A stretch of DNA of 59,526 bases from Zygnema cylindricum (GCA_037447655.1 JBBHKE010003556.1:9439-68964); one strand, 5' to 3'; counted from the stretch's first letter, positions 43,045-54,391 are shown. A program made the numbers and translations. The notes: generated by a model not told the origin, from the sequence alone.

Positions 43045-43604
43045 CACCGCCAATCGCTATTAGCGTAGAAGTTTCTTTAGCGTATATGAATAATTACCGT
43101 GGTTTACGCTAATTACGAATTTGAAAAATTTGAAAAAAAACATACATTCTAATTGTTTAATAATTCTAATTTGGGTCTTTGAAATATGTGAATGTCGGTC
43201 GCAAACATGCTTACACTAATATAGGTATTTGTGAAAAATCTGACAAATCGTACACAAATGGTACGTTCACACAGTCGAAACGTGGTTGTTGGACGAATAT
43301 ATGCGAACGTGATATTTGATAGCCCGATTTGATCCCATTTTTAGACCGCTCATTCTCATGCGTCCGCGGCTACTAAACATAATGAATTGTACCTTTTCAC
43401 TTAAAAAGGTACGTTTTTGTACGGTCTGACTTTAACCTTACACCACACTATTTAAAAGATGACGTACTTCCGTTTTGTACGGTACTTGGAAAATAACCCT
43501 AAATGGCGTATATAAAATAATAGAATAAGCTACGCTATTGGAGAATAATAAAAAAAAAAGCGGGACGGAATTAGCTTACACTATGCTAATAGCGATTGGC
43601 GGTG
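43045..43604. mobile_element. TA-flanked MITE, 560 bp, family 1
   Basis: Perfect CACCGCCAATCGCTATTAGC terminal inverted repeats flanked by TA on both sides. The interior is the reverse complement of the copy at 17767-18313. The empty site in the sister duplication proves both the boundaries and the TA target duplication. Confidence 0.96.
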
Positions 43605-43744
43605 TAGTAGTGCCAAACCCTCACAAGTTACACGTAGTTACTTTCAAAGTTTCAATAGGTTATACTGTTTAGTGAACCATCGGTGTCCGTCTGATGAAGA
43701 CAAATCTACGGCTCCGATGTTTTCCTTAACGCAATACTACAGTA

Positions 43745-43943
43745 CACCTTGAATCGTTATTAGCGTATAGAAATTATTAGTTTAAAGATAAAAATTGCGT
43801 CATTCATTCTAATTTAGTGCCAAGAGACGTGGCAGATTATGGTCCACGTCCTTAAATAGTGTAATTTATCATATTTAAGGTATCAATGTCAAAATTTTGG
43901 GGTGCCGATATAGCGTACATAAGGCTAATAACGATTCACGGTG
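43745..43943. mobile_element. TA-flanked MITE, 199 bp, family 3
   Basis: Ends CACCTTGAATCGTTATTAGC and inverted CACCGTGAATCGTTATTAGC, flanked by TA. The empty site is at about 41735 in the sister duplication. It contains ACGTGGCAGATT and TTAAATAGTGT, shared with the copy at 45646. Confidence 0.95.
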
Positions 43944-44415
43944 TACTGTACTACGAAGATTTAGGTCATAATTTAAATCAAACCAGCAAATTGGTTTAGA
44001 TTTTCAATTCTGAAACTATGGATGTGCTTGTCATGCCAAAATTATGACTTTTGCAATTATATGAGCATCTTATGTGAGCTTTTATCGCACTAAACATATT
44101 TTACTACTTATAGTGCACCTGTTACTGGCGCACTAAACCGCACGTTTGGTCCATGTTAACATTGGCTCAAAAAAAGTACCAAACAAAAGTATCTGCTTGC
44201 CATAATCTCGGTCTTAATTCTAGACGAATCAGAATTCAAGCCCGCGCATGGAGTCACTGGAGAATCAAAATCTGCTTTCTCCGAAATTCTTCGATTGCGA
44301 GCTATAGATTTGCCGGCGGGCTGTTTTGTCGTTATCCCAGGTGCTTCGTGAAGACAATACGGTACAGTAACGCTTGTTTGCGTGTTGCACATGGTCCCCT
44401 TTGAATGGTCAAACA

Positions 44416-44686
44416 CAGTTCAAAAGTAGGTGAAAGTAGGCCTATACAATATGCATATTGTATGCAAAACATACAATATGACCCTAAGACCTATATTGTA
44501 TTCGGACCTATTCGGACCAATTAAAACATTCGGACCTAAAAAAAATTTACACCGTCAGATTCGGACGATCGGACGGTCAAAGATCAAGGTAGCGATCTAA
44601 GAAGATCACATGAAAAGCCCATAACACAACTTACGATAAAGGCGCCGACCAAAGGCCCTACCATAAAAACGCCTACTTTTGAACTA
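44416..44686. mobile_element. 271-bp MITE with 10-bp target-site duplication
   Basis: Ends CAGTTCAAAAGTAGG and inverted TAGTTCAAAAGTAGG, flanked by the perfect duplication TGGTCAAACA (44406-44415 and 44687-44696). The interior contains the 20-bp palindrome ATACAATATGCATATTGTAT and repeated CGGACC words. A 9-11-bp duplication suggests a Mutator-like origin. Confidence 0.88.
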
Positions 44687-44696
44687 TGGTCAAACA

Positions 44697-45640
44697 TCAT
44701 AGCCAGATTCCCTACGAACCAAATACAATCTTATTCGCCAACTAGTACGGTATTGTATATTCCAGACTGTAACGGAAGAAGACGATTTTTGCAGCTTGGA
44801 CCACAAATCTGGGAAAGATGACGTGGCAAATGCATGAGTTCTACGGCTCTCGTTTTCCCTTGGAGAGTTCTCGCGAACCACGTCGGGATCTAGATGCGGT
44901 CCGAATCTCACAGCCACGGAAAATCTTTAGGACTGCGGGACAGCCACGTCCACCCCGCCGTCAACCGAGCTTTTGTTGACCACGCAACCAAACAATATAG
45001 TACACGTGTCATATTTTGACAGAAAACTTCGACCTTTTCATTCAGCACCAATCAATTTTTTCAATATCCAGTCCCCACCAACCAACCATCCCGACCTGCT
45101 TCTTCACGTTCCTTTTCAGTCCACCAATTATAGGTTTGAGTTACACGTGCAGAAAGTACATTCCCCTAGTTGGCAAAACCTATCCATCTCAAGCGTCATT
45201 TTACCGTAAGGAAATCTTTCTTCCACGAGAGTTACAGCCAATCATAATATTTCTGTACTGTAAAAAATTTAATGCTCTTCGGCTATTGTTCTTGTCGTTT
45301 TACCTCGTGGCTAGTGTAGTACAGCTTTCCCCTTTTGTCGTTTTCTATCATAACCCCGCTCAGGCTGTTCACGTGTGGCAGAAATAGAAGCTCACAGCAA
45401 ACCCTAAACTGGTATATTATCCGACCTTTAAACAAATCGGAGATGCCACGTGTACATTCGGTCACTTCCGTGGCCGGGCAGTTGAAAAACACTCTTATAC
45501 CGGTTCAAACAAAAAAACAAAAAAACAAAAAAAGTCAGTCTTTCAACTGCTTCCAAACAATTGCCAAAACTGTCGTATTCATCGTCATCATGATTGAAAT
45601 GCTTCCACTTGTACGGTAATGTACGGCCTTAATTTATCAA
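44697..45640. other. non-coding stretch without recognised features
   Basis: Several ACGTGT/CACGTG words and GTAC-rich segments. Short open frames on both strands carry no recognisable domain. A small AC-rich repeat (AAAAAACAAAAAAACAAA type) lies at 45510-45530. Confidence 0.5.
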
Positions 45641-45645
45641 AATCT

Positions 45646-45889
45646 TGCCCGCTATTAATGCGGAATTACAAATAGTAAAATACGCCCGTCGTTATTTCTT
45701 ATTAGCGTCGTGGATTTATGAGTGTTCATGCGAAATTAAAATCAGCAATTCTAATTTAATGCAAGGACGCGTGGCAGATTGTCGTCTACGTATTTAAATA
45801 GTGTTTATAATAGTGTTTTGTGATTTTTGGCTAAGAAAAGTCGTGACTGAATTAGTGTTACAAATAAACTCTAATATCGATCGGCGGTG
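45646..45889. mobile_element. probable MITE, family 3
   Basis: The left CCCGCTATTAATGCGG and the right TAATATCGATCGGCGGTG match the family terminal repeats imperfectly. Interior words CGTGGCAGATTGTCGT and TTAAATAGTGT are shared with the copy at 43745-43943. Confidence 0.6.
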
Positions 45890-46239
45890 TAGTCAAATAG
45901 AGAGGCGCGATTTTTTTTTATTTTTTTTTTTTTTGGAGTCGAGCAAGCGGTCTGCCGTTGTGAATGACAAGTACAGTGCGTACTCAAAAATAAAGTACGA
46001 CCTCATTAAATAAAAATAAAACGTAAATGAACTTTAATTACTGCGAAAAGACGAATCGCAACTCCTCAGTTTCGTAACAGTTCTACTTCTAACAGCGACC
46101 ACGCTGTTACGAAAGAAAAGACGATCCTCACAAAAGACAAAAACTGACGTCAAAGAGTTTGTGTTTCTTTTCGGGAGCTGAATTTGTCCTCACGTGAAGC
46201 ATAAACAATAAACTTTGTACTTTCCTCGCCGTACATTTC

Positions 46240-46455
46240 CCCTTCCCTCTCTCTCCTCTCTCCTTCCGTCTCCTTCTATAGACCAGTAGGACCGACATAT
46301 ACTATTTCCTTCTCGCACGACCTTCCTCTCCTTCTCCTCCCCTTGTACTCCCATCTCCCATCTCCCTCTCCCTCTCTCCCTCTCCCTCCCCTTCTCCCTC
46401 TCTCCCCCACCCTCTCTCTCTCTCTCTCCCTCTCTCTCTCTCTCTTTTTTTCCGT
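46240..46455 (+). promoter_or_regulatory. CT-rich promoter or 5'UTR region of the 47827 gene
   Basis: About 200 bp of CCCTCTCTC-type pyrimidine repeats, about 150 bp before a possible 5'UTR splice donor. Pyrimidine patches near transcription starts are common in plants. No unambiguous TATA box is placed. Confidence 0.4.
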
Positions 46456-46650
46456 ACAGCTCACCTCCCTCTTATTGTCCCGCAGTACATTATTCCTTCG
46501 CTGACATTTGAATTGCAATCGCGTCTCTCTCCCGATCGCCGTTTTCGACCTTTCGCTTTTATTCTTTTTGGGGAAACAAAGAAAAGAGGATTTTGGCGGA
46601 CGGGTTCAAAAGGGTAAGGAGAATATCAGCCGCGTTTTAGAGGGAAATAT

Positions 46651-46730
46651 GGGGGGGAGGGGGGGGGGGGGGGGGGGAGGGGGGGGGGGAGGGAGGAGGG
46701 GAGGGAGGGAGGGAGGGAGGGAGGGAGGGT
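46651..46730 (+). repeat. G-rich tract with GGGA repeats
   Basis: Almost pure G with spaced A, ending in GGGA repeats. Strong G-quadruplex potential on the + strand. Confidence 0.95.
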
Positions 46731-47411
46731 AGTATGGGCATATTATTCTAGGTATTGGGTATATTTAGAAAGTTTTGGAGATGTATTATTAGTTTTTTTG
46801 TCTAGTTTTAGTACGTTATAGAAAAAAAATAAAAAAAAATAAAATTTAATATAATACGAGCAACTGGAGTCTAGTTCTATAGCCATCTTTATTCCTTATC
46901 AGTTCTGGAAATAATTTTAAAATTCTGATATATAATATGTATATGTAATGTTTTATATATCTATCTTCGGAGTTTTTATGTTTGCATTTTTAAAATTTTG
47001 ATCGAAAATTTGGAGAAAGTCGGTAGACTTGAGCTACTGAGTTTTTTTTTTTTTTGGGGTTTTAACTGTTTTTCGACTTTTCAATCGTTTGTTTTGAATT
47101 TTTATTGTTAAAAAAACGGTTTTTTTTTTTAATTCCTCATTTTATTAGTTTACTTTTGGATTATCCATGTGCTAGCAATTTTTTTTTCCTCCTCTTTTAG
47201 GTCTTTTTTGGGGTTTCGGGCAGCATATGGAAAGAAAATCGATCGAGGAGGTCGTTTCTTGATTTTTGACTTTTGTCTTTTTATCTTTTTGTATTTTTGT
47301 CTTTTTGTCTTTTTCGTCCTTCGGAAATATTTTAGGTTTCGTCGCCAGTTTTCTATGTTTTAGCGTTTTTCAGTTTTAACTCTTTTGCGTTGTTTCTTAA
47401 TTTGTTTTTTC

Positions 47412-47413
<2 letters not shown>

Positions 47414-47501
<88 letters not shown>
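47414..47501. repeat. T88 homopolymer
   Basis: 88 consecutive T residues following TTTTTTCAG. Either a long poly(A/T) left by a retroposition on the minus strand or an expanded pyrimidine tract. The length is likely variable or an assembly estimate. Confidence 0.95.
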
Positions 47502-47502
<1 letters not shown>

Positions 47503-47826
47503 TTTTCTGGTCAGTTATCGTGCGTCAACCGAGACGAATTCCGTATTTTTATTTTTTATTTTATATTATTTTTTTGTTTCCCTTTGTTTTTGCTCAGTTC
47601 TGGAAATTAGTGACAGGCGCAGTTCAACTTTAGAGCTATGCAGGATTCTGTTCCGTATACGGTATTGAAAACGTACGGTATTTGTGTACGGTATTTATGT
47701 ACGGTTTGTGTCTTTCTGTCAAATGTACTTTGATTCCAAGTCCCAAATTGACTCAAAACCTTTTTCTACGTCGCAGAAGCTCCACGTACGCGAATATTTC
47801 GACACACAGATTTGTCGTATAGCGCT

Positions 47827-50279
47827 ATGAATGGAAGAGGACTCCGAAGCGGAGGTTTTGGAGCCGTACATGAAGACGACGATGATTGGCTACAGGGATA
47901 TCTCGCGACAACCGCGTACGGAAGCGACGCTAAACTGACGTCCAACCCTGTACGGCCCAAAAAAGAAGACAAAAGGGAGAAAAAGCTTTACAAACTACAG
48001 CCTGCCGCTTCGCGTTCCTCTCGCCGCAAATCCTGGGCTGCGACGCAGATGACCGGTAAGATTGCGCCGCGTGTCGAAGTTCTTCCCGAACGTGTGAACG
48101 CGATTCGTGACGCGACAGAAGTTGAAGTGCCGCCGCCAGCTGGCCATTTCGTACGGGAGCATCGGAAATCTAAGGAACATCCAGCCGATGAATTCAACGC
48201 GGAAGGTTCGAGGAAAGCTGCGAAATCAGGTGTGGATCGAAGGAGATCGTTGGATTACGACGAATTAGACGCCGTGAAGCATCGGTACGTATTTACGGAA
48301 CTGAAACTGTTGTTTTGAACCGAGAGAAGCCTTTTTTCACGCGAGTAAGATTGTGTTGTAACTGATCCATTCGTTCGACGGACGTTGTCTCATTTTTTAG
48401 TTTGTATTCAAACCTTTTGTCGTTTTCTTTCGACGGACCCTGTCTCATTTTTTAGTGTGTATACAAACCTTTTGTCGTTATCTGCCGTAGTGTACATAAT
48501 TTTGGCGTTTTGTTCTTTATCCCCGAATGCAAAGCACGAAAAGCTACAGTATGTTGTTTGTTGGTTTGTTTAACAAAGTCCACTGTTAATAGTTTGGTCT
48601 AAATAGTTTTATAGTGCGGAAGGTATGGAAGCCCTAATATGATGTGTGCACACCTTTGCTTTACGCGTACATTACCATTAGATACGCGTATAGTACGAGA
48701 TTAACCATATATTATTTTAAAAGTTTTCACACATTACGACAATGGGACTATGGAGTGCAATTTTCGCATAGCTCGTCCACTGTTTTATGCCATTAGGTGA
48801 ATGAAACGTGTTTTGTCTACTAAATGTTATATTCAACATATAATATTCCCTTGGTTTTTTTGTATGTCCATTAAATTCTGTTATTTATTCATAATTTCGT
48901 TTGTAGTGTCGTCCAATCAGTGCGTACTATACCATCTCATGCACTACATTGTGCTCTATTGTTTAATCCACCTTTAAAAACCTTGCATGTAGTACAAATC
49001 CATATTTAGCGTGGACCAGGCTAACAGCTGTGGACGTGTACGGTAAACTAATTGTGAAGCAATAAAACCTATCACTGCATCATGCGACGAATCAAAGCAT
49101 AAAAAAACGTTTTTGTACCTTTTTGTTACATGAAGTACAGTACTGTACGGATGGCTTCTTTCGATATGTTTTTCGTAACAAAAAAAAACAAAGGCTTAAA
49201 AGTTACAAGCAACTCAAAAAGAACCCTAGGTGAAACCCTAACAGTCTTAACTAGGCGGCCAATCAGAAAAAAGAGTTGAAAAATATCAAAAGTTTGAAAA
49301 TAACTGCCAATAGATTGGTTGTAGTTTTCCGTACAATGTTTCCATGACGGTTGCAATTACCGTTTTCAGTATTTATTTCATTGATTACTGATTTTAATCA
49401 CAGTAGCGGAAACAGTTTTCAGTAGTGTTTACAGCGACTGTTTCAGTACTCGTTTCCGTTAATAGCGGAGATGTTGACAGCTGTTATATACAAGTTCAGA
49501 AATAGTGTGGAGATAACAGATACTTGTTACAATTATGAATTTATTGGCAGCAGTTATGAAGTAACTTTGACTCTGTAACATGGAAAAGTGTTTCCGTATT
49601 AAGGAATCGACTGAAAGCTGTAGAATATAATGCAGGAAACGGAGACTATTACAGAGAACTGGATCAGTAACATAGAACTGGCTCCATTAGCAGGAAACTA
49701 CACCGTGCATCGCTATTAACGTTAATATTTTTTAAGCCACGTAAAACATCTTTTCTCCGTACATAATTGTCCGATTTTCAATTTGAGACCGCCAATCGGA
49801 AGCTGAGAATCTTACCTTTCAATCGCTTCTGTCAGATCCGCAATCCGACAAGTGTGTACGGAGAAAAGATGTTTTAAGTGGCAAAATAAACATTATCACT
49901 AATAGCGATTCACGGTGTAACTCAACAAGCTCCTTTGGTCATTTTGGAAACTGGGAGAAACTGACTCTCTAACTGTCTCCATTTAAAAAAAACTGACTCT
50001 CTAACTGACTCCGTGAAAGGAAACTGACTCCGTGTGAGTGGTGTTGTTATTGCAGAGTGATGCAGGCGGCCCAAGTTTGGGAACAAAAGGAGGTCGACGC
50101 GGAGGACTCCGAGGAGTCCCGCGATGATGTCATGCCTGCGTCAGCGCTGATGTCAGCAGATCATATGATGACGTCAGTGTCGGCGTCGGCTCAGAAAACG
50201 GCGCCGGTAAAGAAGAACTCGGGGAAGAGTTGGCTGATGAGGAGGTGGCCCGCGAAATTGAGCACGGCTCCGGCTTCTT

Positions 50280-50281
<2 letters not shown>
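47827..50281 (+). CDS. two-exon gene, unknown basic/acidic protein (227 aa)
   Basis: Exon 1 is 47827-48284 (ATG in CGCTATGAATGG), the intron 48285-50055 (donor CG|GTACGT, acceptor TTATTGCAG|A), and exon 2 50056-50281 (TAA). Exon lengths 458 and 226 sum to 684 nt, 228 codons, and the split codon CG|A gives ...AVKHRVMQAAQVWEQKEVD... across the junction. The product starts MNGRGLRSGGFGAVHEDDDD, has a basic Ser/Arg segment (ASRSSRRKSWAATQ), a Pro-rich VEVPPPAGHF, a probable helix over the splice join and a Lys/Arg/Trp tail. No signal peptide, membrane segment or known domain. GC-rich codons set it apart from its surroundings, which supports real coding. Probably a plant-specific regulatory or structural protein, function unknown. 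The intron contains a MITE (49701-49917). Confidence 0.72.
48285..50055 (+). other. intron of the 47827 gene
   Basis: 1771 bp, AT-rich with GTAC-rich words. Near the start, a 42-bp segment (GACGGACSYTGTCTCATTTT...) is duplicated at 48377 and 48433. It holds one MITE, and its 3' part (49340-49690) is rich in GTTTCAGTA-like repeats. Confidence 0.6.
49701..49917. mobile_element. TA-flanked MITE, family 2, in an intron
   Basis: CACCGTGCATCGCTATTAAC and inverted CACCGTGAATCGCTATTAGT ends flanked by TA. It shares the GAGACCGCCAATCGGAA and GATGTTTTAAGTGGC core. It lies 138 bp before the acceptor of the 47827 gene and would not change the protein. Confidence 0.92.
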
Positions 50282-50310
<29 letters not shown>

Positions 50311-50760
50311 GATGGGGAAGTAGGGGGAGTGGATTTTAGGGGGGAGGAGGGAGAGGGAGAGAGCTTGGAGAGGTTGGAAATAGAGTGAGAAATAATGGAA
50401 TGGTCGTGTTTAATGTTCTATTTTTTTCGGATGACCATGTATAAGTTGGGAGGGGAAGGGAGAGGAAGGGTGGTAGAAAGGTTTTGAGGAGAGGGGAAAG
50501 GAAGTGGGTATTATAAAGGGAAATTAGTTTTTGTAAGGATGGAGGACAAATTTTTTTTTTTTTAATGTAAGAGAAGTGTAGGATGTATAGAGGGAAGAAG
50601 AGAGAGAGGAATGGCATGGAGGGAGTAGTGGAAGGTAAAAGTAGATTAGAGGGTGAGGGAGGGATAATGAGGTTAAAAAGATAGAGAGAGACGTTGGAAT
50701 AGAGAAATGGGGGAAGGGCGGAGATTGGAAGGGAGAGAAGTGAGGGAGAGGGAGAAAATC
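50282..50760. repeat. polypurine-rich tract
   Basis: Starts directly after the TAA of the 47827 gene with GGAGGGAGAGGGAGAGGG and continues as G/A-rich sequence for about 480 bp. It includes the probable 3'UTR. Open frames on the opposite strand are Ser/Leu/Pro composition artefacts. Confidence 0.85.
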
Positions 50761-51427
50761 ACGTTAGTTTTCTCCTTTTGATTTGGAGGAAAATGTACAT
50801 CTAGAAAAAGAGTAAACTGGAATTAAAGTTTTGTGAATAATTAAATGGGTACGAAACAGGAGTTAACTTTTTTTTTGGTTTCTCTCACTCTCTCTTAAAA
50901 ATGTTAGGGAGGCAAATCCTTTTATTTAAATTTGTCTCTTCTAGATCTGGGCCTCAACTCTAAACTTAATTCTAGGAGATTTGCAAACTTTTTTTATTTC
51001 TATTCCATTTTTATTTTTTTTCCACAGGAATTTATTTAGAACAGAAGGCCGATTTATTCAGACGCCTTGTTGTCGATCAATTAATGAAAAAAACTTTTTT
51101 TTTCTTTCCCAACTTCTGAGAAGAAAACAGATTTAACATTTGCAGAATCTTTTTTGCGCTTATGTGGTATGTTTTGATGTTAAAATCGTTATATCATTTT
51201 TTGTTTCTTATTGATTTATTCAATTTTTTTAGAGTAATATCCAATTTTGGGGATGTGAAGAAATTGAAATTCTTTTTCATTTTTTTTTCTGAATCTTCAA
51301 AAGTTACGTAAATAGTGATACAATGAAAACCGGCCCATATGATTTAGAAAAGTCACAATTAGGGTACAAATGTCATGCTAAGAATATCAAACTTAAAATA
51401 TTTGACATATTACAAGTAAATGCTGTA

Positions 51428-51648
51428 CACCGTGTATCGCTATTAGTGGTAATAACTTTTTCGCCACTTAAAAAAAACATATTTTCTCCGTACACGCTTG
51501 TCCTATTTTCTATTTGAGACCGTCAATCGGAAGCTGAGAATCTAACCTTTCAATCGCGACCGTAACATCTATAATTCGACATGTGTGTACGAAGGAAAGA
51601 TGTTTTAAGTGGCAAAAAAAACATTAACACTAATAGTGATTCGCGGCG
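51428..51648. mobile_element. TA-flanked MITE, family 2
   Basis: Ends CACCGTGTATCGCTATTAGT and inverted CGCCGCGAATCACTATTAGT, flanked by TA, with the family core GAGACCGTCAATCGGAA and GATGTTTTAAGTGGC. Confidence 0.9.
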
Positions 51649-52095
51649 TAGTTCATTCCAGTCTCGGCCAATTGCAGAATCAGATTTACTCACAAGTGAG
51701 GTAACATTCTCATACACTTTTATGAGAAAGCATGGTTTTTTTTCATTCTCGTACACTTCTATGGAAAAAAAATGTTTTAAACAAAAGTTAGGCATGTATA
51801 GAGATTCATTCTCATTCTGCAAACACTCAAGAATAGTCACATGAGAAAGTAATAGGATTCGAACGTAAGTATGTAAAAGAATCATTTTACACAATGTTAC
51901 AGAAACAAGGAGATTTGGACAACGAAACTCCCCCTCTTTATAATAATGCATATTTCATGATGTCTTTCATAATGTATACTTTGAGAATAGGGTGTCTTTC
52001 ATTCATATTAATAAAGAATAGGGGAAGTCGGATGTGCGTATCTTGAATAAAGTATAAAATTTTGAATTCCATACCCGAAGGAAAATATCTTAAAA

Positions 52096-52145
52096 AAAAA
52101 TTGGACCATTTCTCGATTTGTGCGTGTCATCCTTGCGCAGGGGCC

Positions 52146-52177
<32 letters not shown>

Positions 52178-52195
52178 ACGGATGTTCCGAAGGAC
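52096..52195 (-). ncRNA. U6: U6 spliceosomal snRNA
   Basis: The minus strand begins GTCCTTCGGAACATCC and contains AAAATTGGAACGATACAGAG. It also has the invariant ACAGAGA box (52156-52162), the AGC triad (52148-52150), GGATGACACGCACAAATCG and a terminal T run (Pol III terminator, 52091-52100). U6 forms the catalytic core of the spliceosome with U2 and U4/U5. A TATATAA-rich box lies about 20-30 bp upstream; no canonical plant upstream element is seen at its usual distance (a GTCCCACA occurs near 52392-52399). The 5' hairpin has one C-A mismatch compared with the upstream fragment, so this may be a variant or mildly decayed copy. Confidence 0.93.
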
Positions 52196-52260
52196 AAATA
52201 TTGCATGTATAATTATTATATATAACGTTATTCAAATGTTCATAATATATTGTATACATG

Positions 52261-52281
52261 TTAACGGATGTCCCGAAGGAC
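52261..52281 (-). pseudogene. U6 5'-end fragment
   Basis: The minus strand reads GTCCTTCGGGACATCCGTTA, the first about 21 nt of U6 with a fully paired 5' hairpin. It then departs from U6. The sequence upstream resembles the upstream sequence of the full gene, pointing to a truncated tandem copy. Confidence 0.75.
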
Positions 52282-52739
52282 GAAAGTAAATGTACACTAT
52301 TAAAATATAAAGGTTCGAATAATTGGGTTTTTTTGGTGTTTTTTTAGGGATTTGAAGGGTTTAGTTGTTTTAGGGTTTTAGGGCACAATCGGTTGTGGGA
52401 CTTGTACGGACCGAGGTTGAGGCATTCTTCTGAACAAATTAACAGGAAAAACAAGTTTTTGCCGTTCTGTATTTTATGAAAATCGGACGTGAAACAATCT
52501 TCGCACGCTTTCCTGAACCTGCACTGAATATTTGTACCTTTTGTTCGAAGCATCATTACTCTGTACTCGTTACCTTAAATGGTAATCCTAATTCTTACAG
52601 TAATGAGGGTACATCCCCATGTATTAAAGTATCGACTTTAATCTATCGTTTTGACCCAAAACGCAGTTCCGTACGAGAAAAACTTTAGCCGTACAAAACA
52701 ATCAATTCTTTAAAAGTACAGCAAACGTCAAGTCGGTAT

Positions 52740-53560
52740 TTTGAATGTACTTCATGTTTGTCGTCATGTGAACGCATTTTGGCGTTTTCTTTTTTTCGAC
52801 CCTCGGGCAAGAGAATCCAGCCCGTCAAAAAACTTCATCAGAAATCGCCTCACGACTGGATTTCATGGAAAATATCGCCCAAACAGCGAATGAAAAATGA
52901 CCCACGCACGCGCCACACGAGTGGGAAAATTTTAGGACGAGGGAGAGTACTCGCTATTTTTCTCCCTTCCCGTCACGCGCATGTACGGAAAAGACGGGGA
53001 TGTACGGAAAAATATTTGCAGGGGTCTCGGATCTCCACTTTCATTCATGGGTCCTCGGTACAATTTTGCGTCGTCGTCGCCTCTCCCCTCTCCCTCTCAC
53101 ACTATCACTTTTATCTCACACATTTTAGAATGAGGCACGACAAAACTGGTATGAAATGAAAGATATTTGAAAAATAATTATTTTGACTACCTTCATGTAT
53201 ATATTAATGGCAAGTAGAGCGAAAAAAGTCGAGAAAAAGAAACCGGGAAGCCATGGCCGAAAGTTCATGAATCTATGACGTCAACGTTGTCACAAGTGAG
53301 CGTGACGTCACAATGTCAAAACCCTAAACATCCGCCATGTCACAAAATTACAAAAATCTAGACTTCTACAACTGTCGTTGTTTTTGTTGGCGTCACTAAT
53401 TTCGTAGTCGTCGTCAACCATCACAAAGTTGTACCCACGTCTACAAACGTCACATGTCAAAGTTCCGATTTCATTTTCGCACATAGGGACGCTTTTCAAA
53501 GTAGTACGAAGCACTTCATTACAGTCCAAAATACTTTTTCAAAGTATCAATTACATGGGG
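52740..53560 (+). mobile_element. interspersed repeat family E, copy 3
   Basis: Collinear with 20320-21290: TTTTTTCGACC, GGCAAGAGAATCCAG, ACGCACGCGCCACACGAG, GAGAGTACTCGCTATTTTT, GGAAGCCATGGC and the TGACGTCA/TGTCACAA cluster. Termini unknown. Confidence 0.65.
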
Positions 53561-53678
53561 ACGTACCGTGAGAAATTTCACTCTTAGGCATTCTCCACGC
53601 TAATAATGAAACCATCGCAGCTGGTCAAAATCCAACGGTCCGTTGTCGTCCTCCATTTGTCGCTAGTCATGCCTCCCT

Positions 53679-54391
53679 GAGAGCGGTGTTCCATTAGGCG
53701 GTCTTTGTAAACATCAAAAATTCGTTTAATGAAGCGACCGTTCAATTGTGTCGGGTTAGTAACCGACATTGTTTTTGCGTGGCACACTTTAATTTGGCCA
53801 CGAAATAGAAGTATACGATTATGCTAATCTTCAAAGAATCTCTAACAGCGAATTGTGACCACATATTTGTACCAGCCAAAGTAAAAAGTGACTCGTACGA
53901 CGTATTGAATAAAATCTGTACGGCGGACGAAACTTAAGATGTGTAAAAGCGTACGAAAATGTCAGAATGGTTCGTGGATGGCAACAGAAGCGTGAAACAA
54001 TATCCTATGTCAAAGATTTTCTTACGGCTTCCGGTGGCATCGCATCCTCCCTGGCGGAAGGCACGTGTCATATGTGACGTGTACCCATCAGGTCGCGCGG
54101 TCGTCGTGGATATTTGTGCACTTTTCCACGAGGCACGATGCTATTCGTTCAGGCGATGAGAATTGACCTACTCCGGGTCATTTGTTGCGAACTGAAAGTG
54201 TCAGACAATGGCGTATCCGATTATGCATCCGACGGTCCACGTTTATGCCCCATAAACGTGGAGAATGAAATTTTTAATTCAGTAGTTTTATTTTTCTGAC
54301 AAATATTTTCTTTTAGTACAACACTGTACGAAACAGTACGGATTTCAGTAAACAACGACATTTTTCCCCTAATGGAACCTCACTCTAAGGG
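53679..54391. mobile_element. 700-bp DNA element, family F, copy 1
   Basis: The left end GAGAGCGGTGTTCCATTAGG and the inverted right end TTAGAGTGAGGTTCCATTAG are imperfect terminal inverted repeats. The interior is 85-95% like copy 2 by eye (55283-55975). Shared open frames encode no recognised transposase. Confidence 0.82.

Larger units (their letters stand above)
43010..44216 (+). repeat. segmental duplication, copy 2 (carrying two MITEs)
   Basis: Same sequence as 41560-42008 but interrupted at 43045-43604 and 43745-43943 by TA-flanked MITEs. Ends at CGGTCTTA, after which the copies diverge. Confidence 0.93.
46614..47597 (+). other. probable 5'UTR intron with G-run and T88
   Basis: Donor AAAAGG|GTAAGG at 46614 and a strong acceptor TGTTTTTGCTCAG ending at 47597 bracket a stretch that lies between the CT-rich promoter-like region and the coding start at 47827. 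Inside are a G-rich (GGGA) tract and an 88-nt T homopolymer. Inferred from splice signals only. Confidence 0.4.

Noticed and set aside
47385-47668. Poly-Phe reading frames
   Set aside because: Translation of the T88 homopolymer.
47827-50281. Assignment of the 227-aa protein to the S40/DUF584 senescence-regulator family
   Set aside because: Acidic N-terminus and VPP motif are superficially similar, but the family's C-terminal signature is absent.
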